Below are positions 54,330-64,000 of a DNA stretch of 64,000 nucleotides, in pieces. Source of the DNA: Affinundibacterium fentianense (GTDB lineage Bacteria > Pseudomonadota > Gammaproteobacteria > Burkholderiales > Burkholderiaceae_D); contig NZ_JAGSPJ010000002.1 of NCBI RefSeq assembly GCF_018139545.1, positions 496,001 through 560,000 on the forward strand. The letters are read 5' to 3'. Each line of letters opens with the position of its first letter. Position 1 is the stretch's first letter. The notes beneath the pieces are model-generated. The model had not been told where the DNA came from. It was given only the letters and a program-made list of their open reading frames with translations, and did not search any database. The position numbers and the translations under genes are program-made.

Positions 54330-55144
54330 CTGATTTGCCTATCGCCGTTCTGTCCAGCCCAACTCAAACACGCCCGCAGCAACTGGCCTAACAATGGCTG
54401 AATTTGTGCTGCTAGATCTTCCCGATAGCTGAAAGGGAAATCCTCGTCCATATAGACACATTGACTCATTTCAAGTTGAACTGCATGAATATTCTCGGCT
54501 GGTTGCCCATACTGCCGCGTAATATATCCGCCTTTAAAACGCCCATTAAAAACGTGTGAATAAGGCGTAGCACTCGTCTCCATATGCTCCGCAAGCAATC
54601 GCTGCAAACTTGGTGCGCAAGAACGTTGATCAGCCGTTCCAAAATTTAGGTCTGGCAATTTTCCTTCGAAAAATCGAGGGACATGGGATGCAATCGAATG
54701 AGCATCCCAAAGAATCGCGATACCATGCGCCGCTTTCATACGCGCTAGCTCCGCTTGAATTTGTGAATGATAGGGTGACCAATACTCTCGAATTCGATGT
54801 GCGACCTCATCCGAATTGGGCATTTTCCCTTCTAAATATAAAGCTTGCTTTGCAAACGTATCAACTGGACACAAACCTGTCGTGTCCTGACCAGGATACA
54901 AATTCATATCATCAGATGGCCGATTCAAGTCGATCACATAGCGGGAGTAACGTGCTTGAATACTGGAAGCACCGAATTCGTCTCGCATATTGTAAAGCAG
55001 TGGCAAATGCCAATCGGTATCCGCTTTCAATTGTGCAATCGGATCCATTTGGGCCGCAATTTGTTCAGGAATTTCCGTGCCGACATGGGGCATAGAAATG
55101 AGTAAAGGTACTTGACCTTGGTGGAAGTGATAAGATGTGGACAT
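54326..55144 (-). CDS. hutG: N-formylglutamate deformylase HutG
   Basis: Hydrolyses N-formylglutamate to glutamate and formate, the last step of histidine catabolism through HutF. Motifs typical of the FGase family: LISMPHVGTEIPEQI, TDWHLPLLYN, RYSRYVIDLNRP, ILWDAHSI and YITRQYGQP. 272 residues. It is the first gene of the hutG-hutF pair; hutH, hutU and hutI are not in this window and must lie elsewhere if the pathway works. Confidence 0.95.
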   Translation of the reverse strand: MSTSYHFHQGQVPLLISMPHVGTEIPEQIAAQMDPIAQLKADTDWHLPLLYNMRDEFGASSIQARYSRYVIDLNRPSDDMNLYPGQDTTGLCPVDTFAKQALYLEGKMPNSDEVAHRIREYWSPYHSQIQAELARMKAAHGIAILWDAHSIASHVPRFFEGKLPDLNFGTADQRSCAPSLQRLLAEHMETSATPYSHVFNGRFKGGYITRQYGQPAENIHAVQLEMSQCVYMDEDFPFSYREDLAAQIQPLLGQLLRACLSWAGQNGDRQIR

Positions 55145-55258
55145 AAGAGTTTTTATTTCATTGCGAAATCAACGAGCAAGACGCGCTCATTGATTGCCGA
55201 TTTTCATTTGCGATTGCGGTCGAGATCCCTCAGCTTTGTGGCGCCATTGATTGTAGCT

Positions 55259-55930
55259 CTAGTCGGACTTCGCTTTACATTCTTGCAGCGTGGTACTCGC
55301 AAAATTGGATTTCAACTGTTCCAAAATTTGACGCTCATCGCTGCTCAATTCCTGTACGCGATAATGTACTTTAGCCGAGCTTACCGTACGAGGTGCCAAT
55401 TTTGCCTCCTTCAAACCTTTTTTTGCCAAGTTGGCTAAATGGGCTTTTGCTGCCTCTGGCGTTTTAAATACCCCTAATGAGATGCCCCACCGCATTGGGC
55501 TTTGATCCTGAACGATATAGAACTCAGCGATACCCAATTTACGTAGTTGTGCAGCTTTTTTTTCTGCGGCATCTTTACTGCCTAAAGACGGCAAATAAAC
55601 CATATTATTCGCAACTTCAGATAGCTCGGTTCGAGTTAAGCGGGTCGCCAACTCAAGCGTTTTCAATTTTTCGTCAAATGCTTTTGCATCGGCAGCACTA
55701 AAACCAGACAACTCTACGCAGCTGAGTTTGACTTCCGCCTGTTTGCCATGCGCTTCAATCAAATCTTGTGCCGCGTTCGCGCTGAGCAACTTGATTTTGT
55801 CGGCATTTTTTTCGAGCTTCATACGTGATGGCTCGCGCTCATCGTCAGACCATTTACCGAGATAGCCCAAATTTAAGGCAAGCAAAAGGCCATTGATAAT
55901 CAGGAAAATCCAAAAGAAAAATCTCAACAT
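55259..55930 (-). CDS. SPOR domain-containing membrane protein
   Basis: 223 residues: an N-terminal membrane span (about 3-21, FFFWIFLIINGLLLALNLG), a charged linker, and a C-terminal SPOR domain (about 105-185, MVYLPSLGSKDAAEKKAAQLRKLG, ISLGVFKTPEAAKAHLANL) that binds glycan strands stripped of stem peptides at the septum. It is probably a division- or envelope-linked protein. It follows coaX by 54 bases and belongs to the birA-coaX-SPOR run common in Burkholderiales. Confidence 0.87.
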   Translation of the reverse strand: MLRFFFWIFLIINGLLLALNLGYLGKWSDDEREPSRMKLEKNADKIKLLSANAAQDLIEAHGKQAEVKLSCVELSGFSAADAKAFDEKLKTLELATRLTRTELSEVANNMVYLPSLGSKDAAEKKAAQLRKLGIAEFYIVQDQSPMRWGISLGVFKTPEAAKAHLANLAKKGLKEAKLAPRTVSSAKVHYRVQELSSDERQILEQLKSNFASTTLQECKAKSD

Positions 55931-55984
55931 ACGCTCTCTTTTACGTTCTATCAGGCATCGATTTAGAAATGTGGGAAATGTCCA

Positions 55985-56785
55985 TCAACAGTTTTCAGAA
56001 TGAGCGAAAAAATAAAGGCCTCGCATGACCAAATTTTCGATATGCTGCCAAGTAATTCCCGCATGTTTCCGCAACTCCGGCAAAATGTACGCTGCCGCCC
56101 CACCTGAAATAATCAATTGTACAGTCGGACCATTACTTTTTTCTAATTCGTTCACTGCACAAAGGATGGCACCGATTTGCGCATGGATGCATCCACTTAT
56201 TATTGCCTGTTCGGTATTTTTTCCAAATAAGGATTGCAAACCTGAGTCAGCTGGAATATGGGGGAGTTGCGCGGTGCTGAGTGCCAGTGATGAGGCCATT
56301 AATTGCAGCCCTGGCAGGATCAAGCCGCCAAGAAATGTCCCATTGGGAGTCACTGCATCAATCGTCGTCGCGGTACCACAAGTTGCAACAATGAGTGCTT
56401 CCTTTGGAACAGTCGCGTGGGCACCAATCGCAGCAGCAAATCGGTCAGACCCTAGTCGACTCGGCTGAGTGTAAAGATTAGTCAATCCAGCACAATGTTC
56501 CGATGACACAAAACGACGTATGGCCATTGTTGGATGGGATTTCAGCAATATTTGTTCTAACTGCTGCTGTAGTTTTTCTCCGGCCACGTTTGACACCACA
56601 CAGCGACGTATCGGCAACTCTTGAATGATGGGATTCAATTGCGCAAGATCACTATGCGGCAGGGTGCCGCTAGCGAGCCAAACCGGTGAAACGGCCACAG
56701 TCTGTTCAAGCACAGTCGCCCATTTAAGACGTGTATTTCCTACGTCGATCAACAGCAGAACAGATGAATTTTCGGACATCGACAT
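55985..56785 (-). CDS. coaX: Type III pantothenate kinase
   Basis: First enzyme of coenzyme A synthesis, of the ASKHA fold rather than the PanK I type. VLLLIDVGNTRLKWA is the phosphate-1 motif; LGSDRFAAAIGA, CGTATTIDAVTPNGTFLGGLILPG and ISGGAAAYIL follow in order. 266 residues. A second ATG two codons in may be the true start. It lies 33 bases after birA, as in many Burkholderiales, and complements coaE at the other end of the window. Confidence 0.94.
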   Translation of the reverse strand: MSMSENSSVLLLIDVGNTRLKWATVLEQTVAVSPVWLASGTLPHSDLAQLNPIIQELPIRRCVVSNVAGEKLQQQLEQILLKSHPTMAIRRFVSSEHCAGLTNLYTQPSRLGSDRFAAAIGAHATVPKEALIVATCGTATTIDAVTPNGTFLGGLILPGLQLMASSLALSTAQLPHIPADSGLQSLFGKNTEQAIISGCIHAQIGAILCAVNELEKSNGPTVQLIISGGAAAYILPELRKHAGITWQHIENLVMRGLYFFAHSENC

Positions 56786-56818
56786 AGATAGTCGCTATTT
56801 CATTGCAAAGTAGACATT

Positions 56819-57613
56819 CTATTCCAATGCACGCAAAGACACATCACCTGTATGTATTCTCTGGATCCCTGCGCTGGTTCGTAGCAACATACAGCCATCT
56901 TCATCGACGCCCATTGCGATGCCTTGCTGCTTTACTATACCGCGATCAAGAATAGATACCGTTTGTTGAGCATAGGCATGCAATTGATTCCAGCGATCAT
57001 GGAAGGGTCGAAATCCTAGCACATTAAATTCCGTCAACATACTTTGCAGCGCTTGCAGAAGTTCCGCTAAAAGATCGTTGGGATTCATTTGGGCCAACCA
57101 TGGAAGATCTGCGACGGCCTGTCCAATTTCATTTTCAAGTGCACTTGATGCACGTAAATTCAGTCCGATTCCAATTACAGCCCAATTGGTTAGATTTAAT
57201 CCAACCTGGGTTTCAATCAGGACACCACCAAGTTTCTTTCCTTCTTTTAAAAGATCATTCGGCCACTTTAAACTAACTGGCGCGCCCAATTGGCGCAGTC
57301 GCTCAGCTATCACCACACCAACTGCGAGCGATAAACCAGACAATCTTTGCATAGAGCAGTCGAATGGCCAAGCGATTGAGAATGTCAATGTAGCATCCGC
57401 TTGCGAATGCCAATTTCTCCCAGCACGCCCCTTCCCTGCAGTTTGATGACGTGCAATCAACACCGTGGGTAAATTGAGCTGCTTCACACGAGCCATTAAA
57501 TCAGCATTGGTTGATCCTGTCTCATCCACAACTTCAATCGCTATTGGGCTTGGATAAGCGGCTGCCGTCAATTGATGTAAGGCGTTTTCAATTAAGGAAA
57601 TATCTAACGACAT
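56819..57613 (-). CDS. birA: Biotin-[acetyl-CoA-carboxylase] ligase, no HTH domain
   Basis: Attaches biotin to the carboxyl carrier protein of acetyl-CoA carboxylase. The BPL catalytic motifs GKGRAGRNWHSQ and SLKWPNDLLKEGKKLGGVLIE are present, with a short SH3-like C-terminal domain. At 264 residues it has only the catalytic and C-terminal domains, so unlike E. coli BirA it cannot bind DNA and should be a dedicated ligase. It is the first gene of the birA-coaX-SPOR group, isolated from rpoC by a strong terminator. Confidence 0.94.
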   Translation of the reverse strand: MSLDISLIENALHQLTAAAYPSPIAIEVVDETGSTNADLMARVKQLNLPTVLIARHQTAGKGRAGRNWHSQADATLTFSIAWPFDCSMQRLSGLSLAVGVVIAERLRQLGAPVSLKWPNDLLKEGKKLGGVLIETQVGLNLTNWAVIGIGLNLRASSALENEIGQAVADLPWLAQMNPNDLLAELLQALQSMLTEFNVLGFRPFHDRWNQLHAYAQQTVSILDRGIVKQQGIAMGVDEDGCMLLRTSAGIQRIHTGDVSLRALE

Positions 57614-57671
57614 TTTTTCTCAAGTTATATGTACTACATTCAACAATTTAATACTGTCTATCACAAATAAA

Positions 57672-57702
57672 AACGGCACCGTAGCTTAACTACGGTGCCG
57701 TT
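57672..57702 (-). terminator. Intrinsic terminator of the rpoB-rpoC operon
   Basis: Perfect 13-base stem AACGGCACCGTAG/CTACGGTGCCGTT with a five-base loop, followed on the minus strand by TTTTATTTG. It lies 40 bases after the rpoC stop and separates it from birA. Confidence 0.9.
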
Positions 57703-57741
57703 CTCATTCTATCAAGCTACTTGATCGCTTTAATGAGCGAT

Positions 57742-60700
57742 TCAGATCTCACCTGGAGTAGCATCTGACGCTGCTACTTCTGGAGCCGGAGCAAAAATTT
57801 CTTTCTCTGCTGCTAACAAGGCTGCACGTTCATCGGCTTCCCAAGATTCTTTCATCTTGCGAGCGCGGTGGTATGCGAGACCTGTACCAGCTGGAATCAA
57901 ACGACCAACAATGACGTTTTCTTTCAAGCCGCGCAGTGTATCTTTCTTGCCCATGATCGCTGCTTCTGTGAGAACACGTGTGGTCTCTTGGAAGGAAGCG
58001 GCAGAGATGAAAGAATCTGTCGACAAGGACGCTTTGGTAATACCTAACAAGATATTTTCGTAAGTTGCTGGAATACCATTCGCCGCTGTTACGCGATCGT
58101 TTTCGCCCAACAAGTCAGAACGTTCAACTTGTTCACCAACGATGTAGTTAGTATCACCTGGATTCACAACCACAACACGACGCAACATTTGACGTACGAT
58201 CACTTCAATGTGCTTATCATTGATCTTAACGCCTTGTAAGCGATAAACGTCTTGAACTTCGTCAACGATGTAACGTGCCAAGGCTTCGATACCCAACAAG
58301 CGCAAGATGTCTTGTGGATCAGCTGGGCCGTCAACAATCATCTCACCTTTGTTCACAACTTGACCGTCATGGACCAAGACTTGTTTATCTTTGGTGATCA
58401 AGAACTCGTGTTTCTGACCATCCATGTCGGTGATTTCCAGACGTTGCTTACCTTTGGTTTCTTTACCAAACGCAACCGTACCAGTCACTTCTGCCAACAT
58501 ACCAGCGTCTTTTGGTGAACGCGCTTCGAACAATTCCGCAACACGTGGGAGACCACCGGTAATATCACGGGTTTTTTGTGATTCAGTTGGGATACGCGCC
58601 AATACTTCACCAACGTGAACTTGTTGACCGTCTTTCACTGTAATCAAAGCACCAACTTGGAAACCAATCGTTACCGCGTGCTCAGTGCCAGAAATTTTCA
58701 CTTCTTCACCAGCTTCGTTCAACAATTTAACTTGTGGACGCAAGCTCTTACCACCAGCAGAACCACGACGTTTCGCATCGATAACAACCAATGTGGACAA
58801 ACCAGTCACATCATCAACCTGCTTAGCAACCGTCACGCCTTCTTCGACGTTTTCAAACTTCACTTGACCGGTGTATTCAGTAATGATCGGACGAGTCAAT
58901 GGATCCCAAGTCGCCAAATCTGTACCTGCTTTGATCGTCATGCCGTCTTTTACGATCAAGGTTGCACCGTAAGGTACTTTATGACGTTCACGTTCACGAC
59001 CGTGATCATCCGTGATCAAGACTTCACCAGAACGGGAAATCACGATTTGATCGCCTTTACCATTGGTAACATAACGCATCGTCGCTGTGAAACGAATTGT
59101 ACCGTTAGATTTTGCTTCAACAGAAGAAGCAATCGCTGCACGAGAAGCCGCACCACCAATGTGGAACGTACGCATCGTCAACTGTGTACCTGGTTCACCG
59201 ATGGACTGCGCAGCGATAACACCGACAGACTCACCTGCATTCACCAAGTTACCACGACCCAAATCACGACCGTAGCACATTGCGCACAAACCGTAGCGTG
59301 TGTCACATGTCAATGGCGTACGTACTTTCACTTCGTCGATGCCCAAGGCTTCGATTTCCTCGACCATGAATTCGTCGAGCAAGGTGCCAGCAGCGTACAG
59401 TGTTTCTTGCGTTTCTGGATTCACGATATCATTTGCAGCAACACGACCCAAGATCAAATCGCGCAAAGGTACGTTCACTTCACCACCTTCAACGATCGCC
59501 TTCATTGAAGAACCGTTGGATGTGCCGCAATCGTCTTCGATCACAACCAGATCTTGCGTAACGTCAACCAAACGACGTGTCAAGTAACCGGAGTTCGCTG
59601 TCTTCAACGCCGTATCTGCCAGACCTTTACGTGCACCGTGCGTAGAAATAAAGTACTGGAGAACGTTCAAACCTTCGCGGAAGTTCGCAGTAATCGGTGT
59701 TTCAATAATCGAGCCGTCTGGTTTCGCCATCAGACCACGCATACCTGCCAACTGACGAATCTGTGCTGCAGAACCACGCGCACCGGAGTCAGCCATCATG
59801 TAAATCGCGTTGAATGATTCTTGTGTACCTTGTGTGCCGTCACGACGTGTTACTGGTTCAACTTTGAGCTGTTCCATCATCGCCTTGCCGACTTCGTCAC
59901 CTGTTTTACCCCAGATGTCGACCACTTTATTGTAACGTTCGCCTGCTGTCACCAAACCGGATGCATATTGCTGTTCGATTTGTTTCACTTCGTGCTCAGC
60001 AGCCGCCAACAAAGTGACTTTTTGTGGTGGTACCAACATGTCGTCGATACAGATAGAAATACCAGCACGTGTCGCCAAGCGGAAGCCAGACTGCATCAAT
60101 TGATCCGCAAACACCACCGTCGCGCGCAAACCGCACTTACGGAAGGATGTATCGATCAATTTGGAAATTTCTTTTTTCTTCAAAGGACGATTTAAAACTG
60201 AGAATGGCAAGCCTTTTGGCAAGATCTCAGACAGGATCGCACGACCCACTGTCGTTTCGTAACGCTTAACTGTTTTAACGAATTCACCAGTCGCTTTATC
60301 TTTTGGATATTCAGTAATACGTACTGTGATACGTGTCGCCAATTCCACTTCTTTGTTATCCCAAGCACGAATCGCTTCCGATACGTCTGGGAACATCATG
60401 CCCTCACCCTTACCATTGATGGCTTCGCGTGATGCATAGTAGAGACCCAACACGATATCCTGAGAAGGCACAATCGATGGTTCACCATTGGATGGGAACA
60501 AAATATTGTTAGAAGCGAGCATCAATGTGCGTGCTTCCATTTGCGCTTCGATAGACAAAGGAACGTGAACCGCCATTTGGTCACCGTCGAAGTCAGCATT
60601 GAATGCCGCGCAGACGAGTGGGTGCAATTGGATCGCTTTACCTTCGATCAAGACTGGTTCGAACGCTTGAATACCTAAACGGTGCAAAGTTGGCGCACGG

Positions 60701-61980
60701 TTCAACATGATCGGATGTTCGCGAATCACTTCTTCCAAGATATCCCAAACGACTGGCTCTTGAATTTCAACAAGTTTCTTCGCTGCTTTGATCGTTGTTG
60801 CCAAGCCCATCAATTCCAATTTATTGAAAATAAATGGTTTGAACAATTCCAAGGCCATCAACTTTGGCAAACCGCATTGGTGCAATTTCAGTTGTGGACC
60901 AACCACGATAACGGAACGACCAGAGTAGTCAACGCGTTTACCCAACAAGTTTTGACGGAAACGACCGCCCTTACCTTTGATCATTTCTGCCAAAGATTTC
61001 AAAGGACGTTTGTTTGCACCTGTCATTGCTTTACCGCGACGACCATTGTCTAACAAGGAGTCAACCGCTTCTTGCAACATACGCTTTTCATTGCGCGTGA
61101 TGATTTCCGGAGCGCGCAATTCCATCAAGCGCTTCAAACGGTTATTACGGTTAATGACGCGACGATACAAATCGTTCAAATCAGAAGTCGCGAAACGGCC
61201 ACCATCCAAAGGTACCAATGGACGCAATTCTGGCGGCAATACTGGCAACACTTCCATGATCATCCAGTCTGGCTTGATACCAGAACGTTGGAAGGCTTCC
61301 AATACTTTCAAACGCTTAGAATACTTCTTGATCTTCGCTTCAGATTTGGATTCTTTGAGTTCAGTGCGCAAAGTTTCTGCATCACGATCGATGTCGATAG
61401 AACGCAACAATTCACGGATACCTTCGGCACCCATGAACGCGGTGAATTCGTCACCGTATTCTTCGTACTTCGCAGCGTAATCATCTTCAGACATGATTTG
61501 GCATTTTTTCAGCGGAGTCATGCCCGGATCAGTCACAACATATGCTTCAAAATACAAAACGCGTTCGATATCGCGCAAAGTCATGTCGAGCACCATGCCC
61601 AAACGGGATGGCAAGGATTTCAAGAACCAGATATGTGCTGTTGGGGAAGCCAACTCGATGTGGCCCATGCGTTCACGACGCACTTTCGCCAAAGTGACTT
61701 CAACGCCGCACTTTTCGCAGATCACACCGCGATGTTTCAAACGTTTGTACTTACCGCACAAGCATTCGTAATCTTTAATTGGGCCAAAAATCTTCGCGCA
61801 GAACAAACCATCACGTTCTGGCTTGAACGTACGGTAGTTGATTGTTTCTGGCTTTTTAACTTCGCCATAGGACCATGAACGGATTTTTTCTGGAGACGCG
61901 AGACCAATTTTGATCGCGTCGAATTGTTCATTGGGCTGAACTTGCTTGAATAGATCGAGCAGGGCTTTCATGTATTGCAC
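57742..61980 (-). CDS. rpoC: DNA-directed RNA polymerase subunit beta'
   Basis: Largest catalytic subunit of RNA polymerase. The absolutely conserved metal-binding [16 protein letters not shown], the N-terminal zinc site ([20 protein letters not shown]), the second zinc site ([20 protein letters not shown]), the clamp/rudder and bridge helix region ([23 protein letters not shown]) and the trigger loop ([19 protein letters not shown]) are all visible. 1412 residues, normal for betaproteobacteria. It follows rpoB after a 245-base spacer with a hairpin. Confidence 0.98.
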   Translation of the reverse strand: MQYMKALLDLFKQVQPNEQFDAIKIGLASPEKIRSWSYGEVKKPETINYRTFKPERDGLFCAKIFGPIKDYECLCGKYKRLKHRGVICEKCGVEVTLAKVRRERMGHIELASPTAHIWFLKSLPSRLGMVLDMTLRDIERVLYFEAYVVTDPGMTPLKKCQIMSEDDYAAKYEEYGDEFTAFMGAEGIRELLRSIDIDRDAETLRTELKESKSEAKIKKYSKRLKVLEAFQRSGIKPDWMIMEVLPVLPPELRPLVPLDGGRFATSDLNDLYRRVINRNNRLKRLMELRAPEIITRNEKRMLQEAVDSLLDNGRRGKAMTGANKRPLKSLAEMIKGKGGRFRQNLLGKRVDYSGRSVIVVGPQLKLHQCGLPKLMALELFKPFIFNKLELMGLATTIKAAKKLVEIQEPVVWDILEEVIREHPIMLNRAPTLHRLGIQAFEPVLIEGKAIQLHPLVCAAFNADFDGDQMAVHVPLSIEAQMEARTLMLASNNILFPSNGEPSIVPSQDIVLGLYYASREAINGKGEGMMFPDVSEAIRAWDNKEVELATRITVRITEYPKDKATGEFVKTVKRYETTVGRAILSEILPKGLPFSVLNRPLKKKEISKLIDTSFRKCGLRATVVFADQLMQSGFRLATRAGISICIDDMLVPPQKVTLLAAAEHEVKQIEQQYASGLVTAGERYNKVVDIWGKTGDEVGKAMMEQLKVEPVTRRDGTQGTQESFNAIYMMADSGARGSAAQIRQLAGMRGLMAKPDGSIIETPITANFREGLNVLQYFISTHGARKGLADTALKTANSGYLTRRLVDVTQDLVVIEDDCGTSNGSSMKAIVEGGEVNVPLRDLILGRVAANDIVNPETQETLYAAGTLLDEFMVEEIEALGIDEVKVRTPLTCDTRYGLCAMCYGRDLGRGNLVNAGESVGVIAAQSIGEPGTQLTMRTFHIGGAASRAAIASSVEAKSNGTIRFTATMRYVTNGKGDQIVISRSGEVLITDDHGRERERHKVPYGATLIVKDGMTIKAGTDLATWDPLTRPIITEYTGQVKFENVEEGVTVAKQVDDVTGLSTLVVIDAKRRGSAGGKSLRPQVKLLNEAGEEVKISGTEHAVTIGFQVGALITVKDGQQVHVGEVLARIPTESQKTRDITGGLPRVAELFEARSPKDAGMLAEVTGTVAFGKETKGKQRLEITDMDGQKHEFLITKDKQVLVHDGQVVNKGEMIVDGPADPQDILRLLGIEALARYIVDEVQDVYRLQGVKINDKHIEVIVRQMLRRVVVVNPGDTNYIVGEQVERSDLLGENDRVTAANGIPATYENILLGITKASLSTDSFISAASFQETTRVLTEAAIMGKKDTLRGLKENVIVGRLIPAGTGLAYHRARKMKESWEADERAALLAAEKEIFAPAPEVAASDATPGEI

Positions 61981-62066
61981 TCCAGTGAAGTGTTGAATCG
62001 CTTGTGCTTATGGAACGCATTTGATCTGCTTTAAGTTTAACCCTGTTCGCATTAGCGGGAGAGCCT

Positions 62067-62086
62067 GTTCGACTTCTTGATCGAAC
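62067..62086 (-). repeat. Small inverted repeat in the rpoB-rpoC spacer
   Basis: GTTCGA and TCGAAC flank an eight-base loop. The stem is short and no T-tract follows; it may be an RNA structure of the spacer. Confidence 0.3.
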
Positions 62087-62148
62087 CAAGTTCCGCAAAA
62101 TACCGGGAACAAAAAACACAAAAAATGTTAGTCCATCTGAATGACCAA

Positions 62149-62169
62149 CGCCCGAAATGAATTCGGGCG
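62149..62169 (-). repeat. Hairpin in the rpoB-rpoC spacer
   Basis: CGCCCGAA/TTCGGGCG, a perfect eight-base stem with a five-base loop, lies about 56 bases after the rpoB stop and about 170 bases before rpoC. There is no T-run, so it resembles an RNA-processing or attenuation element rather than a full terminator. Confidence 0.5.
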
Positions 62170-62225
62170 AAGGTTTACTACCAATTTACTAATTTAAATC
62201 TGATTAATGACAGATCAAGTGCCAA

Positions 62226-64000
62226 TCAACTACGCTCTAGATCGATATCGATACCTAAAGAACGAATCTCTTTAACGAGAACGTTGAAGGACTCAGGCAT
62301 ACCAGCGTCGATCACGTGATCACCTTTAACGAGATTTTCGTACACTTTCGTACGACCATTCACGTCATCGGACTTCACAGTCAACATCTCTTGCAAGACG
62401 TAAGACGCGCCGTACGCTTCGAGTGCCCACACCTCCATCTCACCGAAACGCTGACCACCGAATTGTGCTTTACCGCCCAATGGTTGTTGTGTCACGAGAG
62501 AGTACGGACCAGTCGAACGTGCATGCATCTTGTCATCAACCAAGTGATGCAATTTCAAGACGTGCATGTAACCAACGGTTACATTACGTTCAAACGCTTC
62601 ACCAGTGCGACCGTCATACAAAGTCACTTGATTCTTCGATGGCGTCATACCTAATTGTTTCGCGATTGGATCTGGGTAAGCCAAATCCAACATGCGACGA
62701 ATTTCAGATTCGTGCGCACCGTCAAACACTGGGGTTGCGAACGGTACACCTTTTTTCAGGTTGGACGTCAATTCCATGATTTCGTCATCGGACAAACCAT
62801 CGATATCTTCAGACTTACCAGACTCGTTATAGATTTGCTTCAAGAAACCACGTAATTCTTCAACTTTCACTTTCGCGTTCAACATTTCGCCGATACGCAA
62901 GCCAAGACCTTTCGCTGCCCAACCTAAGTGAACTTCCAAAACCTGACCCACGTTCATCCGTGATGGAACACCCAATGGGTTCAACACGATGTCCGCTGGT
63001 GTACCATCGGCCATGTATGGCATATCTTCGACAGGAACAATGCGTGAAACGACACCCTTGTTACCGTGTCGACCCGCCATCTTGTCACCTGGTTGCAAAC
63101 GACGTTTAACAGCTAAGTAAACCTTAACCATTTTTTGTACGCCTGGTGGCAACTCATCACCTTGCGTCAATTTCGTACGCTTTTCTTCAAACGCTAAATC
63201 GAACTGATGACGTTTTTCAGCGATAGAATCTTTGATCGCTTCGATAGCACGTGCTGCGTCTTCGTCCGCTGGGCGAATATCGAACCAGTGGTACTTATCA
63301 ACCTCTGCTAAGTATTCCTTAGTAATCGTCGCACCTTTAGCCAATTTATTTGGACCACCGTTAGCGACTTTACCAACCAACATACGTTGCAAACGTTCGA
63401 AGGCATCGCCTTCCACAATACGCAACTGATCGTTCAAATCGAGGCGATAGCGCTTCAATTCATCATCGATAATTTGCTGTGCACGTTTGTCGCGTTGGAT
63501 ACCTTCACGTGTGAACACTTGAACGTCGATGACTGTACCAACCATGCCAGAAGGCACGCGTAGGGATGTATCTTTAACGTCAGAAGCTTTCTCACCGAAA
63601 ATCGCACGCAAGAGTTTTTCTTCTGGTGTCAGTTGCGTTTCGCCTTTTGGTGTTACTTTACCGACCAGAGTATCGCCCGCTGTCACTTCCGCACCGATGT
63701 AGACGATACCGGATTCATCCAGACGTGCTAATTGGTTTTCAGCGAGGTTAGAGATATCACGTGTGATCTCTTCTGCACCCAACTTCGTATCACGTGCAAC
63801 TGCAGACAACTCTTCGATATGAATCGATGTATAGCGATCATCAGCTACCACTTTTTCGGAGATCAAAATCGAATCTTCAAAGTTATAACCATTCCATGGC
63901 ATAAATGCGATCAACATGTTTTGACCCAGAGCTAATTCGCCCAAGTCAGTTGATGCACCATCCGCCAACACGTCACCCTTCGCTACGATATCGCCAACTT
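62226..64000 (-). CDS. rpoB: DNA-directed RNA polymerase subunit beta, C-terminal part, 5' end outside window
   Basis: About the last 590 residues of the catalytic beta subunit. Visible landmarks: [40 protein letters not shown], the switch-3/clamp-anchoring part with [14 protein letters not shown], and the C-terminal block [20 protein letters not shown]. The frame continues to base 64000 with VGDIVAKGD, as in RpoB, so the GTG at 63971 is internal. The full protein should have roughly 1370 residues. Confidence 0.97.
   Translation of the reverse strand, partial: VGDIVAKGDVLADGASTDLGELALGQNMLIAFMPWNGYNFEDSILISEKVVADDRYTSIHIEELSAVARDTKLGAEEITRDISNLAENQLARLDESGIVYIGAEVTAGDTLVGKVTPKGETQLTPEEKLLRAIFGEKASDVKDTSLRVPSGMVGTVIDVQVFTREGIQRDKRAQQIIDDELKRYRLDLNDQLRIVEGDAFERLQRMLVGKVANGGPNKLAKGATITKEYLAEVDKYHWFDIRPADEDAARAIEAIKDSIAEKRHQFDLAFEEKRTKLTQGDELPPGVQKMVKVYLAVKRRLQPGDKMAGRHGNKGVVSRIVPVEDMPYMADGTPADIVLNPLGVPSRMNVGQVLEVHLGWAAKGLGLRIGEMLNAKVKVEELRGFLKQIYNESGKSEDIDGLSDDEIMELTSNLKKGVPFATPVFDGAHESEIRRMLDLAYPDPIAKQLGMTPSKNQVTLYDGRTGEAFERNVTVGYMHVLKLHHLVDDKMHARSTGPYSLVTQQPLGGKAQFGGQRFGEMEVWALEAYGASYVLQEMLTVKSDDVNGRTKVYENLVKGDHVIDAGMPESFNVLVKEIRSLGIDIDLERS

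Noticed and set aside
58615-59508. Long plus-strand open frame (297 codons) opposite rpoC
   Set aside because: It lies fully antisense to rpoC, has a composition typical of a mirrored coding frame (many His, Thr, Phe, Arg), no family motif and no ribosome-binding site. The same holds for the frame at 61072-61878.
1-64000. tRNA, rRNA, CRISPR, prophage or intact insertion sequence
   Set aside because: I looked for tRNA-like cloverleaf ends, regularly spaced direct repeats and transposase or integrase motifs on both strands and found none that could be supported by eye.

Overview
The window looks like a chromosomal segment of a betaproteobacterium of the order Burkholderiales, most like Oxalobacteraceae (Undibacterium or a close relative). 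The reasons are the gene orders pilC-pilD-coaE-zapD-yacG, dusB-fis-purH-ruvC-ruvA-ruvB, mepM/anmK divergent from tyrS-dtd, and birA-coaX-SPOR downstream of rpoB-rpoC, together with the protein sequences themselves. This assignment is by recognition; no search was run. Both ends cut through genes: pilC at the left edge and rpoB at the right edge.

Layout. 1-3650 (+): end of the type IV pilus module (pilC, pilD) running into coaE, zapD and yacG. 3674-7762 (-): alr-dadA D-/L-alanine catabolic operon followed by a TyrR/PhhR-like sigma-54 activator; a well-formed sigma-54 promoter and two TyrR-box-like palindromes lie upstream of alr. 8139-13721 (-): dusB-fis-purH-ruvCAB housekeeping block, with a 124-bp symmetric palindrome between purH and ruvC. 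13927-21579 (-): thioredoxin-like lipo/membrane protein, a GGDEF-EAL signalling protein, a YdhF-like aldo/keto reductase, a FrnE-like DsbA-family protein, anmK and an M23 murein peptidase. 21847-24214 (+): tyrS-dtd-histidine phosphatase, translationally coupled. 24419-29646: an accessory patch with a TonB-dependent receptor, two tandem small secreted Cys-containing peptides, an M20 amidohydrolase, and a duplicated terminator module.

29900-33712 (-): pssA of the enterobacterial phospholipase-D type, a two-TM protein of unknown function, a VOC protein, a possible DUF5946 protein and a PduO-type cobalamin adenosyltransferase. 33884-41511 (-): a six-gene operon for a MacAB-like ABC efflux complex (adaptor, ATPase, two FtsX-type permeases) plus its own NtrC-family response regulator and histidine kinase; a second sigma-54 promoter with upstream CGTCCG repeats precedes it, suggesting self-regulation. 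41683-45671 (-): Lrp-type regulator and a three-gene cassette (polytopic DUF6311-like protein, polyprenyl-phosphate-sugar synthase, small EamA transporter) that looks like a Gtr-type envelope glycosylation module. 45814-50540: lysA, a MipA/OmpV porin-like protein, two 2-oxoglutarate oxygenases and a Tat-exported DUF882 (MepK-like) protein. 50562-55144 (-): a small unknown protein, a DUF885 peptidase-like protein and the last two steps of the HutF-HutG histidine route. 55259-64000 (-): SPOR protein, coaX, birA, rpoC and partial rpoB.

No rRNA, tRNA, CRISPR array, prophage or intact insertion sequence was seen. The most interesting signals are the two sigma-54 regulatory regions, the twin secreted peptides and their bracketing repeat, the 124-bp palindrome, and the envelope glycosylation cassette. 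About 26.6-28.3 kb is the least gene-dense and most accessory-looking part.
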